Shown here one piece after another: positions 7,216 to 16,672 of a DNA stretch of 36,087 nucleotides. The DNA comes from Acidobacteriota bacterium (GTDB taxonomy: Bacteria; Acidobacteriota; Vicinamibacteria; Vicinamibacterales; CAVVIG01). The notes below the pieces were generated by a model that saw only the letters and a program-made list of their open reading frames with translations, had not been told where the DNA came from and did not search any database. The DNA is taken from positions 1 to 36,087 of the forward strand of contig JAHFUL010000002.1 of assembly GCA_023265155.1 (NCBI GenBank), given 5' to 3'. The number at the start of each line of letters is the position of its first letter. Positions within the stretch are counted from its first letter, which is position 1. The translations under genes and the position numbers were made by a program.

Positions 7216-10200
7216 ATGCTCCGGGTCATCTTCGGCGTCACGCTCGTGGTGGCATTCGGAGCGCAGGCTCTGGCGGCCGGTCCCGTCTCCGAGGACATTC
7301 CCGTCCCTGGCGGAACGATGGCTTTGGCGCGGGCCATCGGCCTGGAAACGCCGCCCGAACCGTCTCGCTTTCTCGCCGAAGTCGCGCGGTTGACCTACGG
7401 TTTGCCCGACCGCCGTAGAGACAGCAGCTCGTCGACGCTCGGCCGATTGACGGAATATCTCGACGCCGTGGCGCGCTTTCGCGGCGCCCTTGACGCCCTG
7501 CCGAACGGTTCGCTGACTCTCGCACTCGCCTCCCAGGAGAAAGATGGCCGCGATCGACTGCACGCCCTTCTCGAGATCGTCAACCTGCGTTTGAAAGAGA
7601 ACCGGGGGATCTATTCGGTAGAGGCGGCCAACGACCCGGCGGCGGCGGCGCGCGTCCAGCTGCTCAGCGCGCTCGGCGTGGACCTCGAGCGTCTCGGGTC
7701 TCGACTGAATGGCGGAGAGACTGTTCAACTGAGACTTCCGACCGAGCTGGTTCCCGTTCCTCTGACAGCGGCGCTATGGAGCGAGGCGGTGTTTCACCGC
7801 CCGGTCCCCGCGCGGGATCTGTTCGCGGCGATTTTCTCCGGTTCAGGCACGGCCCTGCTGTGTCATGGCTTGGCGGCGCTCAACGACGAGATGCTTGCGT
7901 ACCTGGGGGAACATCGCGCGCTGCTGGCGCGACTGTCTGGCCAGGACGCACCGGTGTTCGCGACCTTTGCCAGCAACCTTCACGTCCACGACGGGCGCGT
8001 GATGACGCCTGGCGGTCTCGCCGCGGTGCCTCTCTGGGAATCGGTTGTCGGTGAAAAGGTCGGCGAACCCGAGCCGTTCATTCGCGCCCTGCTCTCGCGG
8101 GACAGCGGACATCTCGCGTATCTGTACGATCTGATCGCTGAGCTGGACGCGCCGCGTGGCGCGTTCGCGCTCGGGCTGTGGGTCCAGGACGATCGGGTCC
8201 GGATCGATCGGTTCAGGTCGCTCGTGTCGACTGTGCACTCCACGCTGACAGAGTGGCAAGTGCGCGAGACGCCGTTCAACCGGCCGCTGGACGACATCGC
8301 GTGGATGCTGCTCAACGTGCCAGTCGAACCCGGCGGCGCACCGCGTGGACCGGTGGCGCGTGCCCTGTGGTCGCGCGTCTTCGAGGGCCTCGACCTACCG
8401 GAGGCAGCGGCCGCGCGAAAGGCTGTTGCACACCCGGAGAAGGACGGCGCATTCGACGCGGCGTGGCTGGCGGACGCCATCCTGACCGGTGACCCGCACC
8501 AGCGCGCGCAGCGCTTGCAGCAGCTCGCCTTCGGCCTCCGTGCGTTCGGCGCGGCGCGTCCCGACGCGTTTGGCGATGTCCTGACCGCTGTCAGAGCCTT
8601 GCCCGTGTACACCGCCCTGATGCTCACGCTCGAGCGGATGGGGATGAAGGAGCCATCGGTGTATGCCGCGGCGGCCCGAGCGGCCGAGCGGCTCTCCGAT
8701 CTCGACGGCGGCGCGGCCTTCATTGCGCTGAGCCAGTTTCAGGGAGCGCTGGCGCTCGTCGCCCGCATGTCGGCGGCCGGCAGCCTCGAGCGCGAGCGCG
8801 CCGCCTACCTCGTCACCAAGCTCGCAGCCATCCCGCTGAAGGACGGTCGTTACGGCGCGCTGGTTGCCGCGTGGCTTCGAGGCGAGCTCCTGCCCGCGTT
8901 TGTGCCGCGCAGCGATGCGGAGGAGACGGTGCTGGCTGCTCTGGCGGGCAAGACCACCAAGCCGGAGGGTGACACCTTACGCGTGACCTGGGAAGGAGAG
9001 CAGTATCGCCTGGATCTTCCGGCAGCCGAGGAGCGCCGACTACGGGCTGTGCGGCAGCAGCAGCATGCGTACTCCGTCGACACGGCGCTGACACTCGAGC
9101 AGGTCGCCCGCTCCCTGGGTCAGATTGATCTTCCCGGCATTCAGCGCGCGATCGGGACGTTGCGAGCCTTGCTGCCGGTGCTCCCGACATCCGCGACGGC
9201 CTCCAGGGCCGTGAGGCCCGAAGGCGTCGACGATCTTCCCGATGCGGCAGCGATTGTGGACCGCGCGTTGAAGGATCTCTCGAAGATCACGAAACCGGGC
9301 GACGCGAAAAAAGCGAAGGCGTGCGCCGGGCCGCTGAGCGAGCTGTCGGGAGTGATTCTCGGTGAGGCCTTGAGCTCGATTGCGTACGCTCTCAATTTCG
9401 GCGATGAATCGGAGGGCGCGCTTCTCGGCGGCGACCTGTCGCGCCGGCACGATTTCGGTCTGGCGCTCAAGGACACGGCATTCAAGCGGCGGGAGGCGTG
9501 GGCCATCCCGCGGCAGATGGTCGTGCCCGGTATGCCGAGACGCGTGAGCGGGTCGCTGCTGGGGCTCGACGTGGCGTTTGCGCGGTCGATGCTGCGCCGC
9601 GTTGTCCTGGCGGATGCCGAGTACACGCCCGTTCTGCTCTCGAATGATCGCGAGACGTTCACGCAATCAGTCGCGCTCCTCGACCCGTATTCAATGCGCG
9701 ACGCCGATCGCGACGCCATCGCCGCGGCAGTGTCTCGAGGCCGGACGCGGATCGAGGCCGTCGTGGTCACCGGGGCGGGCTCCGCTCAGCGCGATACACT
9801 CGGCATGATCGCGGGGGAAATCAAGCTGGATGGATGGCGGCGGCAAGCGGCGCAATGGGACATCGCGCACGAGCCCAGCCGCCTGCTCTCGCTCTTTTCG
9901 CTGACCGAGCTGCTGGTCCTCGGTGCGGGCCAAACGGAGCGCTTCGACGGCTGGGGCATGGCCGGCACGCCGGTGTCCGGCTGCCTCTGTACGCGCTTCG
10001 CCGCCCCCAACCAATGGCGCATTGTCGGTGGCCGCCCGCAGATCGGTTCCCTGAGCACGGCGGTGCCCGACCTCAATCTGCATGTTGCGTCGATGTTGTC
10101 CACGCTTCGGCTCCCGGCGCCGCTCGCCAGGATGATCCTCGGCGCGGCGATGCAGGAGTTCGTGGATCGTGTCAAGCCCAACGACACAAACGATTGGCTG

Positions 10201-10317
10201 ACACTGGTGCGTGGCGCATCGCTCGCATCGCGTGAGCGCATCGAAGACTACGTGTCGGCGGCGACGGCTGACGGTCCGCTTCTCCCCGAAAAAAGCTATC
10301 AGGGGCAGCAACCGTGA
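7216..10317 (+). CDS. Large exported protein of unknown function, first gene of the VWA cluster
   Basis: I do not recognise this 1033-aa protein. Residues 1-21 form a typical signal peptide (MLRVIFGVTL, then a hydrophobic run ending ALA). No further membrane segment is obvious, so it is probably periplasmic or secreted. The remainder is rich in Ala, Leu and Arg, looks largely helical and contains few cysteines (for example the GCLC pair near 920). No catalytic motif is evident. The ATG at 7216 has AAGG close upstream, and a stop codon sits shortly before it. Its TGA overlaps the GTG of the following VWA gene, indicating translational coupling and a shared task. The tight linkage to four VWFA-related genes is the only functional clue. 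Confidence 0.85.
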   Translation: MLRVIFGVTLVVAFGAQALAAGPVSEDIPVPGGTMALARAIGLETPPEPSRFLAEVARLTYGLPDRRRDSSSSTLGRLTEYLDAVARFRGALDALPNGSLTLALASQEKDGRDRLHALLEIVNLRLKENRGIYSVEAANDPAAAARVQLLSALGVDLERLGSRLNGGETVQLRLPTELVPVPLTAALWSEAVFHRPVPARDLFAAIFSGSGTALLCHGLAALNDEMLAYLGEHRALLARLSGQDAPVFATFASNLHVHDGRVMTPGGLAAVPLWESVVGEKVGEPEPFIRALLSRDSGHLAYLYDLIAELDAPRGAFALGLWVQDDRVRIDRFRSLVSTVHSTLTEWQVRETPFNRPLDDIAWMLLNVPVEPGGAPRGPVARALWSRVFEGLDLPEAAAARKAVAHPEKDGAFDAAWLADAILTGDPHQRAQRLQQLAFGLRAFGAARPDAFGDVLTAVRALPVYTALMLTLERMGMKEPSVYAAAARAAERLSDLDGGAAFIALSQFQGALALVARMSAAGSLERERAAYLVTKLAAIPLKDGRYGALVAAWLRGELLPAFVPRSDAEETVLAALAGKTTKPEGDTLRVTWEGEQYRLDLPAAEERRLRAVRQQQHAYSVDTALTLEQVARSLGQIDLPGIQRAIGTLRALLPVLPTSATASRAVRPEGVDDLPDAAAIVDRALKDLSKITKPGDAKKAKACAGPLSELSGVILGEALSSIAYALNFGDESEGALLGGDLSRRHDFGLALKDTAFKRREAWAIPRQMVVPGMPRRVSGSLLGLDVAFARSMLRRVVLADAEYTPVLLSNDRETFTQSVALLDPYSMRDADRDAIAAAVSRGRTRIEAVVVTGAGSAQRDTLGMIAGEIKLDGWRRQAAQWDIAHEPSRLLSLFSLTELLVLGAGQTERFDGWGMAGTPVSGCLCTRFAAPNQWRIVGGRPQIGSLSTAVPDLNLHVASMLSTLRLPAPLARMILGAAMQEFVDRVKPNDTNDWLTLVRGASLASRERIEDYVSAATADGPLLPEKSYQGQQP

Positions 10318-11489
10318 CCGCCCGGATCTTTCACGTCGCGATGCTGGCAGTGACGGCCCTCGGTGCGGCGGTCGCGGGGGCGCAGGCGCCGACGCCTGCC
10401 CAACCGGCGCCCGCGGACGTGCGCGTGGTGATCACATCCCCCGACGCCGAGGCCTATCTGATCGGACCGACGCGGCTGGCTGCCGAGATTTCGCCGTCGG
10501 CAGCCGTTGCCTCCGCCAGCTTTTTCGTTGGCGGCAGCGAGGTGTGCGTCAGGAGTGCCGCCCCGTTTGTCTGCAACTGGGACGCGGGCAGGGAAGTCAA
10601 GGAACGTCAGATTCGACTGGTCGTCACTCTGAAGGACGGTCGCCGGTTACCGGCCCAGACCCTCCGGACCAAGGGACTGGCGTTCGCCGACACGTCAGAG
10701 GTCGAGGCGGTTCAAGTCACGGTCACCGTCACCAATGACGGCAAGTTCGTCCAGGGACTGCCCCGTGAAGCGTTCCGGATCTGGGAGGATGGGCGTCCGC
10801 AGACCATCAGCAGCTTCGTTTCCGAAGATGTGCCGCTGGAGCTCATTGTTGCGGTCGACGTCAGTAGCAGCATGACCGAAGCCATGCCCAAGCTCAGGGT
10901 GGCGGTGAAGGACTTTCTGCGGGCTGTGCCGCTGTCGAATCTGGTGACGGTACTCGGGTTCAACGATTCGGTGATCACCGTGGCGCGCAAGACAACGGAC
11001 CTCGCCGACCGCCTGCGCGCCGTCGATCGCCTGTCGGCGTTGGGCGCGACCGCTCTCTACGACGTGATCGCGAAGGGGATCGAGACGCTCGGGCAGCAGA
11101 CCGGCCGCAAGGCGATGGTGGTCTTCACCGACGGAGAAGATCAAGGAAGCCATCTGACGATTGGCGAAGCCGAGCAGCGGCTGCAGGCCAGCGACGCGAC
11201 GCTGTACATGATTGGACAAGGCCGCGGCCTCTCCTATGAGCCGCTGAAACGAGTCATGCAGCGGCTGGCAGATCCGACGGGCGGCCGTGCGCTGTTCACA
11301 GACAGCATCGACAAGCTGCACGGGGCGTTCGAAGAACTGCTCCAGGAGCTGTCGCACCAGTATCTGATCGGCTATCAGTCGACCAACGCCGTCAAGGACG
11401 GCACGTTGCGCGAGCTCAGGGTCGAGGTTGACGCCGCAGGGCGCGTTCGCGCGCGGAAAAGCTATCGCTCCGGGCTGGAGAAGAAATAA
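10314..11489 (+). CDS. Exported VWA-domain protein, acidobacterial VWFA-related type, intact MIDAS
   Basis: Protein of 391 aa with a signal peptide (1-24), a beta-rich N-terminal region (about 35-125) containing Cys78 and Cys87, and a von Willebrand factor A domain (about 176-360). The metal-ion-dependent adhesion site looks complete: DVSSS (Asp182, Ser184, Ser186), the threonine in GATALYD (Thr246) and FTDGED (Asp273). Such domains bind protein ligands through a divalent cation; function in Acidobacteriota is unknown. The segment preceding the VWA fold matches the usual layout of this family (VQGLPREAFRIWEDG). The start codon is GTG and overlaps the previous stop (GTGA). Its last codons are partly duplicated at about 14042-14099. 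Confidence 0.88.
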   Translation: MTARIFHVAMLAVTALGAAVAGAQAPTPAQPAPADVRVVITSPDAEAYLIGPTRLAAEISPSAAVASASFFVGGSEVCVRSAAPFVCNWDAGREVKERQIRLVVTLKDGRRLPAQTLRTKGLAFADTSEVEAVQVTVTVTNDGKFVQGLPREAFRIWEDGRPQTISSFVSEDVPLELIVAVDVSSSMTEAMPKLRVAVKDFLRAVPLSNLVTVLGFNDSVITVARKTTDLADRLRAVDRLSALGATALYDVIAKGIETLGQQTGRKAMVVFTDGEDQGSHLTIGEAEQRLQASDATLYMIGQGRGLSYEPLKRVMQRLADPTGGRALFTDSIDKLHGAFEELLQELSHQYLIGYQSTNAVKDGTLRELRVEVDAAGRVRARKSYRSGLEKK

Positions 11490-11509
11490 CGCCGAGGAAG
11501 GGACACACC

Positions 11510-13981
11510 ATGCGGCTGGCAATCACCCTGTTCGTCGCCGCCCTCGTCGGCGCCGAGCGGCCGGAGGCGTCGCAAGCGCCGCAGATCCCGGGTCCCCAGG
11601 CCCCGATCTTCAGGTCGTCGGTCGAGGTGACGACGCTCGACGTGACGGTGATTGACATCGACGGACGCCCGGTGGTGGATCTGCGGCCTGCCGAGCTCAC
11701 GGTTCGCATCGACGGGAAGCCCCGCCGGGTTGTGCGCGTAGAGTGGATTCCGCTCGCGCGACCCTCCAGCAGTCCCCCGGCTCCGCCGCCACCCGACGGC
11801 TATTCCACGAACGAGAGCTCCACGGGTGGACGATTGATTGTCATCGCGATCGATCAACCCAACATCCGCTCAGACGGCACGATGGGCCTCCGCGCGACGG
11901 TCAACGCGTTCCTCGATCACCTCGAACCGTCGGATCGCGTGGCGGCGATCGCTCTTGGCTTCGGCGTGTCGACCCCGTTCACCACCAATCGCGCGACGGT
12001 CAAGGAGGCGATCTCGCGGATGACCGGCGACATGCGGCTCATTTCCGAGCTCGGCGTCTACAGCCTCTCCGCCTCAGAGGCCCTCGAGATTACCGACGGC
12101 AATCAGGCGACTCTTCAGACGGCCGTGACGCGAGAATGCTTCACGAGCTCAGTACGGGCGGATCCGGCGTGCCCATTTCAGATTGTTGGAGACGCCCAGG
12201 TGATCGCGGCGTCGCTCCAGCAGGAGACAGAGCGCACGCTCAGCGCCCTTTACGGGCTGCTCGACACTCTGAAGAAGATCGAGGCTCCGAAGACGCTTGT
12301 GCTGGTGTCGGAGGGATTCACGATGACCTCCCCGTCCGGTGTGACCGCCCTGGGATCGATCGCCGCCGCCTCGCGCACGAGCGTCTACGCGCTGAAGCTG
12401 GACGATCGCATCTTCGACGCCGCCACCCGGCGGCCGCCTCCACCGGGCGTTGGCGATCGCCAGCTCCGATTCGCGGGGCTCGAGACCCTGGCCTCTGCTT
12501 CCAAGGGCGGGGTCTTCGAGGTCATTGGCGCGGGCAGCGCCGCCTTCGAGCGTCTCGAGCGTGAGATTTCCGGCTATTACTTGATCGGCGTGGAATCGAT
12601 GCCGGCAGATACAGACGGCAAGGCGCATCCGATCAATGTTCAGGTTGGGCGCAAGGGGACGGTTGTTCGTGCGCGACGTGAGCTGGCGGACGTCGCGGTG
12701 GCTCGCGCGAATGCGACGAATCCGCTCGAAGTGGTCGCCGCCGCGCTGAGCTCTCCATTGATCACCCCGGCCTTGCCGCTGCATGTCGCGACGTTCTCGC
12801 TGCGCGATCGGGATCCGTCCAAGATCCAGGTGCTGATCCACGCCGACATCGGCAGCGACTACACGTCGGCGACGTCAGTCACACTGGGCTACGTCATCAG
12901 TGACAGCAGCGGGACCATCGTCGAGCACCAGGTCGGCGACGGCCGCCTCGCTCCGCCGGGAAACTTTCCGGCCCCGCTGCCCTACACCGTCAGCGCGAGC
13001 CTCGAGCCGGGGGAGTACACACTGAAGATCGCCGTGACCGAAGGCGGCCGGGTGGGCTCGGTGGAACATCCCGTTCACGCCGGCCTGATCGATGCCGGAT
13101 CGCTGAAACTGAGCGAGCTGATGATTGGTGGCCCCGTGGATGCCAAAGAGTTATTGCGGCCGACGATCAGCTACGACATCAACTTCGGCGGCGTGCAGGG
13201 ATACATGGAGGCGTACGGGACCGCGGGCAGCCTGCTGATGCGCTACGAGGTCGCGCCGACTGCCGACGCACCGGCGGTGCTGAGCGCCGTCGTGCCTGGC
13301 CGTCCTGCGGAGGAGGGGCGAACGGTCTTTTCGTACATCGTGCCGGTGCGAGAACTTCCGGCGGGTCAGTACGTCTTGCGCGCCACGCTTTCGTCCGGGT
13401 CTTCGTACGGGACGCCGTTGAAGAAAGTGGCGCGCGCCTTCAGAGTGCTGGACGCCCGTCCTGGAGCCACGGCCGTGAACGGGGCACGGGTGACCCCGGC
13501 TCCACCGTCGACGGCGCCGGCTGTCACCGTGATGCCGGCCCGCCCGTTCCGCCGTGACGACGTGGTTCGGGGAGGGACACTGCAGCAGTTTCGCGACATT
13601 GTGGCGCCAGCGGCCAGACAGGACTTCGACGCCGGCGTGACGTTCCTGACGGCCGGCGATTTCGTGAAGGCCGAACAGAGCTTCAAGAGCGCGCAGCGGG
13701 CGACGCCCGTGGCCGACAACGGCACCGCGCCGCTGACCTATCTCGCCGCGACGTACGCCGCGTCGGGCCACGATCTCGAAGCGACGAGCGTCTGGCAGAC
13801 CGCGCTCATCGATGGCTACGAGTACGCGCAGATCTACGAGTGGCTCGCCGACGCGTTCATCCGCATTCGCAACTTCGATCAGGCGCGCAGCCTCCTGAAG
13901 GAAGCGACGGAGAAGTGGCCGAACGACTCGCGGTTCTCCATCGGGCTCACCGCTCTTCCGCCTCCACCAGTTGGCCGCTGA
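11510..13981 (+). CDS. Exported VWFA-related paralogue 1 with TPR-like C-terminus
   Basis: Protein of 823 aa beginning 20 bp after the previous VWA gene with AGGAAGGG as a good ribosome-binding site. Layout: signal peptide (1-15), a conserved block ending in RIDGKPRRVVRVEW (to about 79), a Pro-rich linker, a VWA-like domain (about 108-390), two beta-rich Ig-like stretches (about 420-640, each closing with PGEYTLK or GQYVLRA), a Pro/Ala linker and TPR-like helices (about 700-815). The MIDAS is degenerate: DQPNI (Asp115) replaces DxSxS and SEGF replaces the SDG-type loop. Cys210 and Cys221 are conserved as a pair in the paralogues and may form a disulfide. Function unknown; it most resembles the gene at 14126. 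Confidence 0.87.
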   Translation: MRLAITLFVAALVGAERPEASQAPQIPGPQAPIFRSSVEVTTLDVTVIDIDGRPVVDLRPAELTVRIDGKPRRVVRVEWIPLARPSSSPPAPPPPDGYSTNESSTGGRLIVIAIDQPNIRSDGTMGLRATVNAFLDHLEPSDRVAAIALGFGVSTPFTTNRATVKEAISRMTGDMRLISELGVYSLSASEALEITDGNQATLQTAVTRECFTSSVRADPACPFQIVGDAQVIAASLQQETERTLSALYGLLDTLKKIEAPKTLVLVSEGFTMTSPSGVTALGSIAAASRTSVYALKLDDRIFDAATRRPPPPGVGDRQLRFAGLETLASASKGGVFEVIGAGSAAFERLEREISGYYLIGVESMPADTDGKAHPINVQVGRKGTVVRARRELADVAVARANATNPLEVVAAALSSPLITPALPLHVATFSLRDRDPSKIQVLIHADIGSDYTSATSVTLGYVISDSSGTIVEHQVGDGRLAPPGNFPAPLPYTVSASLEPGEYTLKIAVTEGGRVGSVEHPVHAGLIDAGSLKLSELMIGGPVDAKELLRPTISYDINFGGVQGYMEAYGTAGSLLMRYEVAPTADAPAVLSAVVPGRPAEEGRTVFSYIVPVRELPAGQYVLRATLSSGSSYGTPLKKVARAFRVLDARPGATAVNGARVTPAPPSTAPAVTVMPARPFRRDDVVRGGTLQQFRDIVAPAARQDFDAGVTFLTAGDFVKAEQSFKSAQRATPVADNGTAPLTYLAATYAASGHDLEATSVWQTALIDGYEYAQIYEWLADAFIRIRNFDQARSLLKEATEKWPNDSRFSIGLTALPPPPVGR

Positions 13982-14041
13982 GACTGGCGACGGATAAGTC
14001 GTGTTGAAAGGCCACCGAGACTCCGCCAGAGGCCTGCGGCG

Positions 14042-14099
14042 TCAGGTCGGGGTCGAGGTTGACGGCTCAGGGCGGGTTTCGCGCGCGGAAGAAGTGACG
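14042..14099 (+). pseudogene. Fossil of the 3' end of the upstream VWA gene
   Basis: The 144-bp gap between the first two paralogues contains a stretch that aligns with 11418-11490, the last codons and stop of the VWA gene at 10314. Shared blocks include GGTCGAGGTTGACG and TTCGCGCGCGGAA, then GACGCCG with the ribosome-binding region GGAAGG. An internal segment of about 21 bp is missing. It indicates that the duplicated unit ran from the tail of the VWA gene through paralogue 1. Confidence 0.8.
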
Positions 14100-14125
14100 C
14101 CGGGAAGGCTCGAAGGGAAGGAAAC

Positions 14126-16618
14126 ATGATGCGGCTGGCCAGGACGCTGTTCGTCGCCGCCCTCGCCGGCGCCCTCGTTGGCGCCGAGCGGCCCGAGGCG
14201 TCGCAGACCGCGCAGGTCCCGAGCTCCCAGGGCCCGACCTTCAGGTCGTCGGTCGAGCTGACGACTCTCGACGTGACGGTCGTCGACAGCAACGGGCTGC
14301 CGCTGACGGACTTGCGGCCTGCCGACTTCACGGTTCGCATTGATGGGAAGACGCGTCGAGTCGTCCGGGCCGAGTGGGTGCCCCTCACCAGACCCGCAAC
14401 GTCGCCATTGCCCCCTCCCCCGCCTGCCGGCTACTCGTCAAACGAGGGCGCCACCCCGGGACGGCTGATTGTCATTGCGATCGATCAACCCAACATTCGC
14501 GTCGATGGAGCCTCGAGCGTCAGATTCGCCGTGAATGCCTTCATCGATCGGCTCGAGCCATCCGATCAGGTCGCCGCGGTCGCGCTTGGCGGCGGCATCT
14601 CGACTCCGTTCACGACCGACCGCGAGAGCGTGAAGCAAGCGCTTGCGCGGATGAGCGGCGACATGAGGGTATCGTCGGATACGAGCTTCGCCAACATCAC
14701 CGCATCAGAGGCCATCGAGATCGTCGAAGGACGCCAGACGACGATCCAGCTTGTGGTGACTCGCGAGTGCGGGCGACCCCAGGCGACGAATCCGAACTGT
14801 CCGGCGCAGATCGCCGCCGACGCGCAAACGATCGCCATGTCGCTCAGACAGGAGACAGACCGGACGATCCTGTCCCTGCAAGGTCTGTTCGAGAGCTTGC
14901 GGCAGATCGATGCGCCGAAAACGCTCGTCCTGGTGTCCGAGGGATTCGCGATGGGATCCCAGCTTGGCGGCGTCCTGAATCTCGGTTCGCTGGCCGCGGC
15001 CGCGCGCACCACCGTGTACGCCTTGAGACTGGACGATCGCGTTTTCGACGCTTCGAGCAGACGGCCGTCGGGGCCGTTGGACCGCCAGCTCCGCTTCGCC
15101 GGGCTCGACTTACTCACGTCCATTTCGAAGGGCTGGGTGTTCGAGGTGGTGGGTATGGGCAGCTCCGCTTTTGAGCGTCTCGAGCGGGAAATCTCCGGCT
15201 ATTACGTGGTGGGCGTCGAATCGACAGCCGGGGATCTGGACGGCAAGGCGCATCCAATCTCCGTACAGGTTGGACGCCGCGGAGCGCTGGTGCGAGCGCG
15301 CCGTGAGCTGGGACACGGGGCGAGGACAAAGCCGCGCGCGCCAAGCCCGCTCGAATCGGTCGCGGCTGCACTGAGCACGCCGCTCGTCTCGCCCGGCTTG
15401 CCCTTGCGTGTGGCGACGTTCTCGCTGCGCGATCAGGATCCCTTGAAGATTCAGGTGCTCATCCATGCCGACATCGGGAGCGCTTACACATCCGCCGTGG
15501 CCGTGGCGATTGGCTATGTCATCAGCGACACCAATGGGGCCATCGTGACGCGGCAAGTGGGAAACGGCCGCCTCGCTCCCCCCGGAAACCTTCCGGCCTC
15601 GTTGCCCTATACCGCCACCATGAGCCTGGCTCCCGGGGAGTACGTGTTGAAACTGGCCGTGGCGGAAGGCGGTCACGTTGGATCGGTGGAACATCCCATT
15701 CACGCGGGTTTGATCGATGCCGGCTCGCTGAAACTGAGCGAGCTGATGATTGGCGACCCCGCCGATGCCAGAGAACTGGGGCCGACGGTCAGCTTTGACA
15801 TCAACTCTGGCGAATTGCAGGGATATATCGAGACCTACGGAGGGTCGGACGACCTGCTGATGCGGTACGAGATCGCGCCGACTCTCGACGCGCCGTCGGT
15901 GGTGAGCGCTGTCGTCACCGGTCGATCATCTGGCGACGGGCGGATGGTGTTTTCCTACATCATGCCGGTCAGCGACTTGCCGCCAGGCTCGTACGTCCTG
16001 AGAGCCACGCTCTCGTCGGAATCGTCAACCCTGACCTCGTTGAAGAAAGTCGCGCGCGCCTTCAGAGTGGTCCCCACGGCTCCTGCGGCGACAGGCCTGA
16101 GACCGGATTCAGCGGCCCCGCCAGCTGCTTCTTCCGCCCCGGGCGCCGCGCGGGGAGCGCCGGCGGTGGTGGCGCGCCCGTTCCGACGGGAGGAATTGAT
16201 CCGGGCCGAGACACTTCAGCCGTTCCGCGAGATTGTGGCAGCTGCCGCCAGGACCGCCTTTGAGGCGGGCGTCGCGGCGCTGACGGCCGGTGATTTCGTG
16301 AAGGCGGAGCTGAGCTTCAAGAGTGCACAACGGGAAACGCCCGTGACAGACAACAGTGCGGCGCCGCTCACATACCTGGCTGCCACTTACGCCGCGTTCG
16401 GCCACGATCTCGAAGCGTCAATCGTCTGGCAGACCGCGCTCATCGACGGCGAGGAGTATCCCCAGATCTTTGAGTGGCTTGCCGACGCGCTCATCCGCAT
16501 CCGCAGCTTCGATCAGGCGCGCAGCATCCTGAATGAAGCGACGGAGAAGTGGCCGGGCGACACGCGCTTCACCGAGCGGCTCGCCGCGCTCCCGCCTCCA
16601 CGAGATGGTGGACGCTGA
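14126..16618 (+). CDS. Exported VWFA-related paralogue 2 with TPR-like C-terminus
   Basis: Protein of 830 aa, clearly a tandem duplicate of the gene at 11510 along its whole length. Signal peptide about 1-20 (start ATGATG, with GGGAAGG upstream), conserved N-terminal block, VWA-like domain with DQPNI (Asp120) in place of the DxSxS metal site and SEGF in place of the Asp loop, conserved cysteine pair (Cys215, Cys225), Ig-like beta stretches and a C-terminal TPR-like region. The stop and following bases (TGAGACT then GCGACGG) also match those after paralogue 1, so the duplication extended past the stop codon. Its role would parallel the neighbours: an exported or periplasmic protein-binding factor. 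Function unknown. Confidence 0.87.
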   Translation: MMRLARTLFVAALAGALVGAERPEASQTAQVPSSQGPTFRSSVELTTLDVTVVDSNGLPLTDLRPADFTVRIDGKTRRVVRAEWVPLTRPATSPLPPPPPAGYSSNEGATPGRLIVIAIDQPNIRVDGASSVRFAVNAFIDRLEPSDQVAAVALGGGISTPFTTDRESVKQALARMSGDMRVSSDTSFANITASEAIEIVEGRQTTIQLVVTRECGRPQATNPNCPAQIAADAQTIAMSLRQETDRTILSLQGLFESLRQIDAPKTLVLVSEGFAMGSQLGGVLNLGSLAAAARTTVYALRLDDRVFDASSRRPSGPLDRQLRFAGLDLLTSISKGWVFEVVGMGSSAFERLEREISGYYVVGVESTAGDLDGKAHPISVQVGRRGALVRARRELGHGARTKPRAPSPLESVAAALSTPLVSPGLPLRVATFSLRDQDPLKIQVLIHADIGSAYTSAVAVAIGYVISDTNGAIVTRQVGNGRLAPPGNLPASLPYTATMSLAPGEYVLKLAVAEGGHVGSVEHPIHAGLIDAGSLKLSELMIGDPADARELGPTVSFDINSGELQGYIETYGGSDDLLMRYEIAPTLDAPSVVSAVVTGRSSGDGRMVFSYIMPVSDLPPGSYVLRATLSSESSTLTSLKKVARAFRVVPTAPAATGLRPDSAAPPAASSAPGAARGAPAVVARPFRREELIRAETLQPFREIVAAAARTAFEAGVAALTAGDFVKAELSFKSAQRETPVTDNSAAPLTYLAATYAAFGHDLEASIVWQTALIDGEEYPQIFEWLADALIRIRSFDQARSILNEATEKWPGDTRFTERLAALPPPRDGGR

Positions 16619-16672
16619 GACTCGCGACGGTCGGGGGTTTTCCGAGCTGCAGCCACCACAAGGCGGTGCCCG

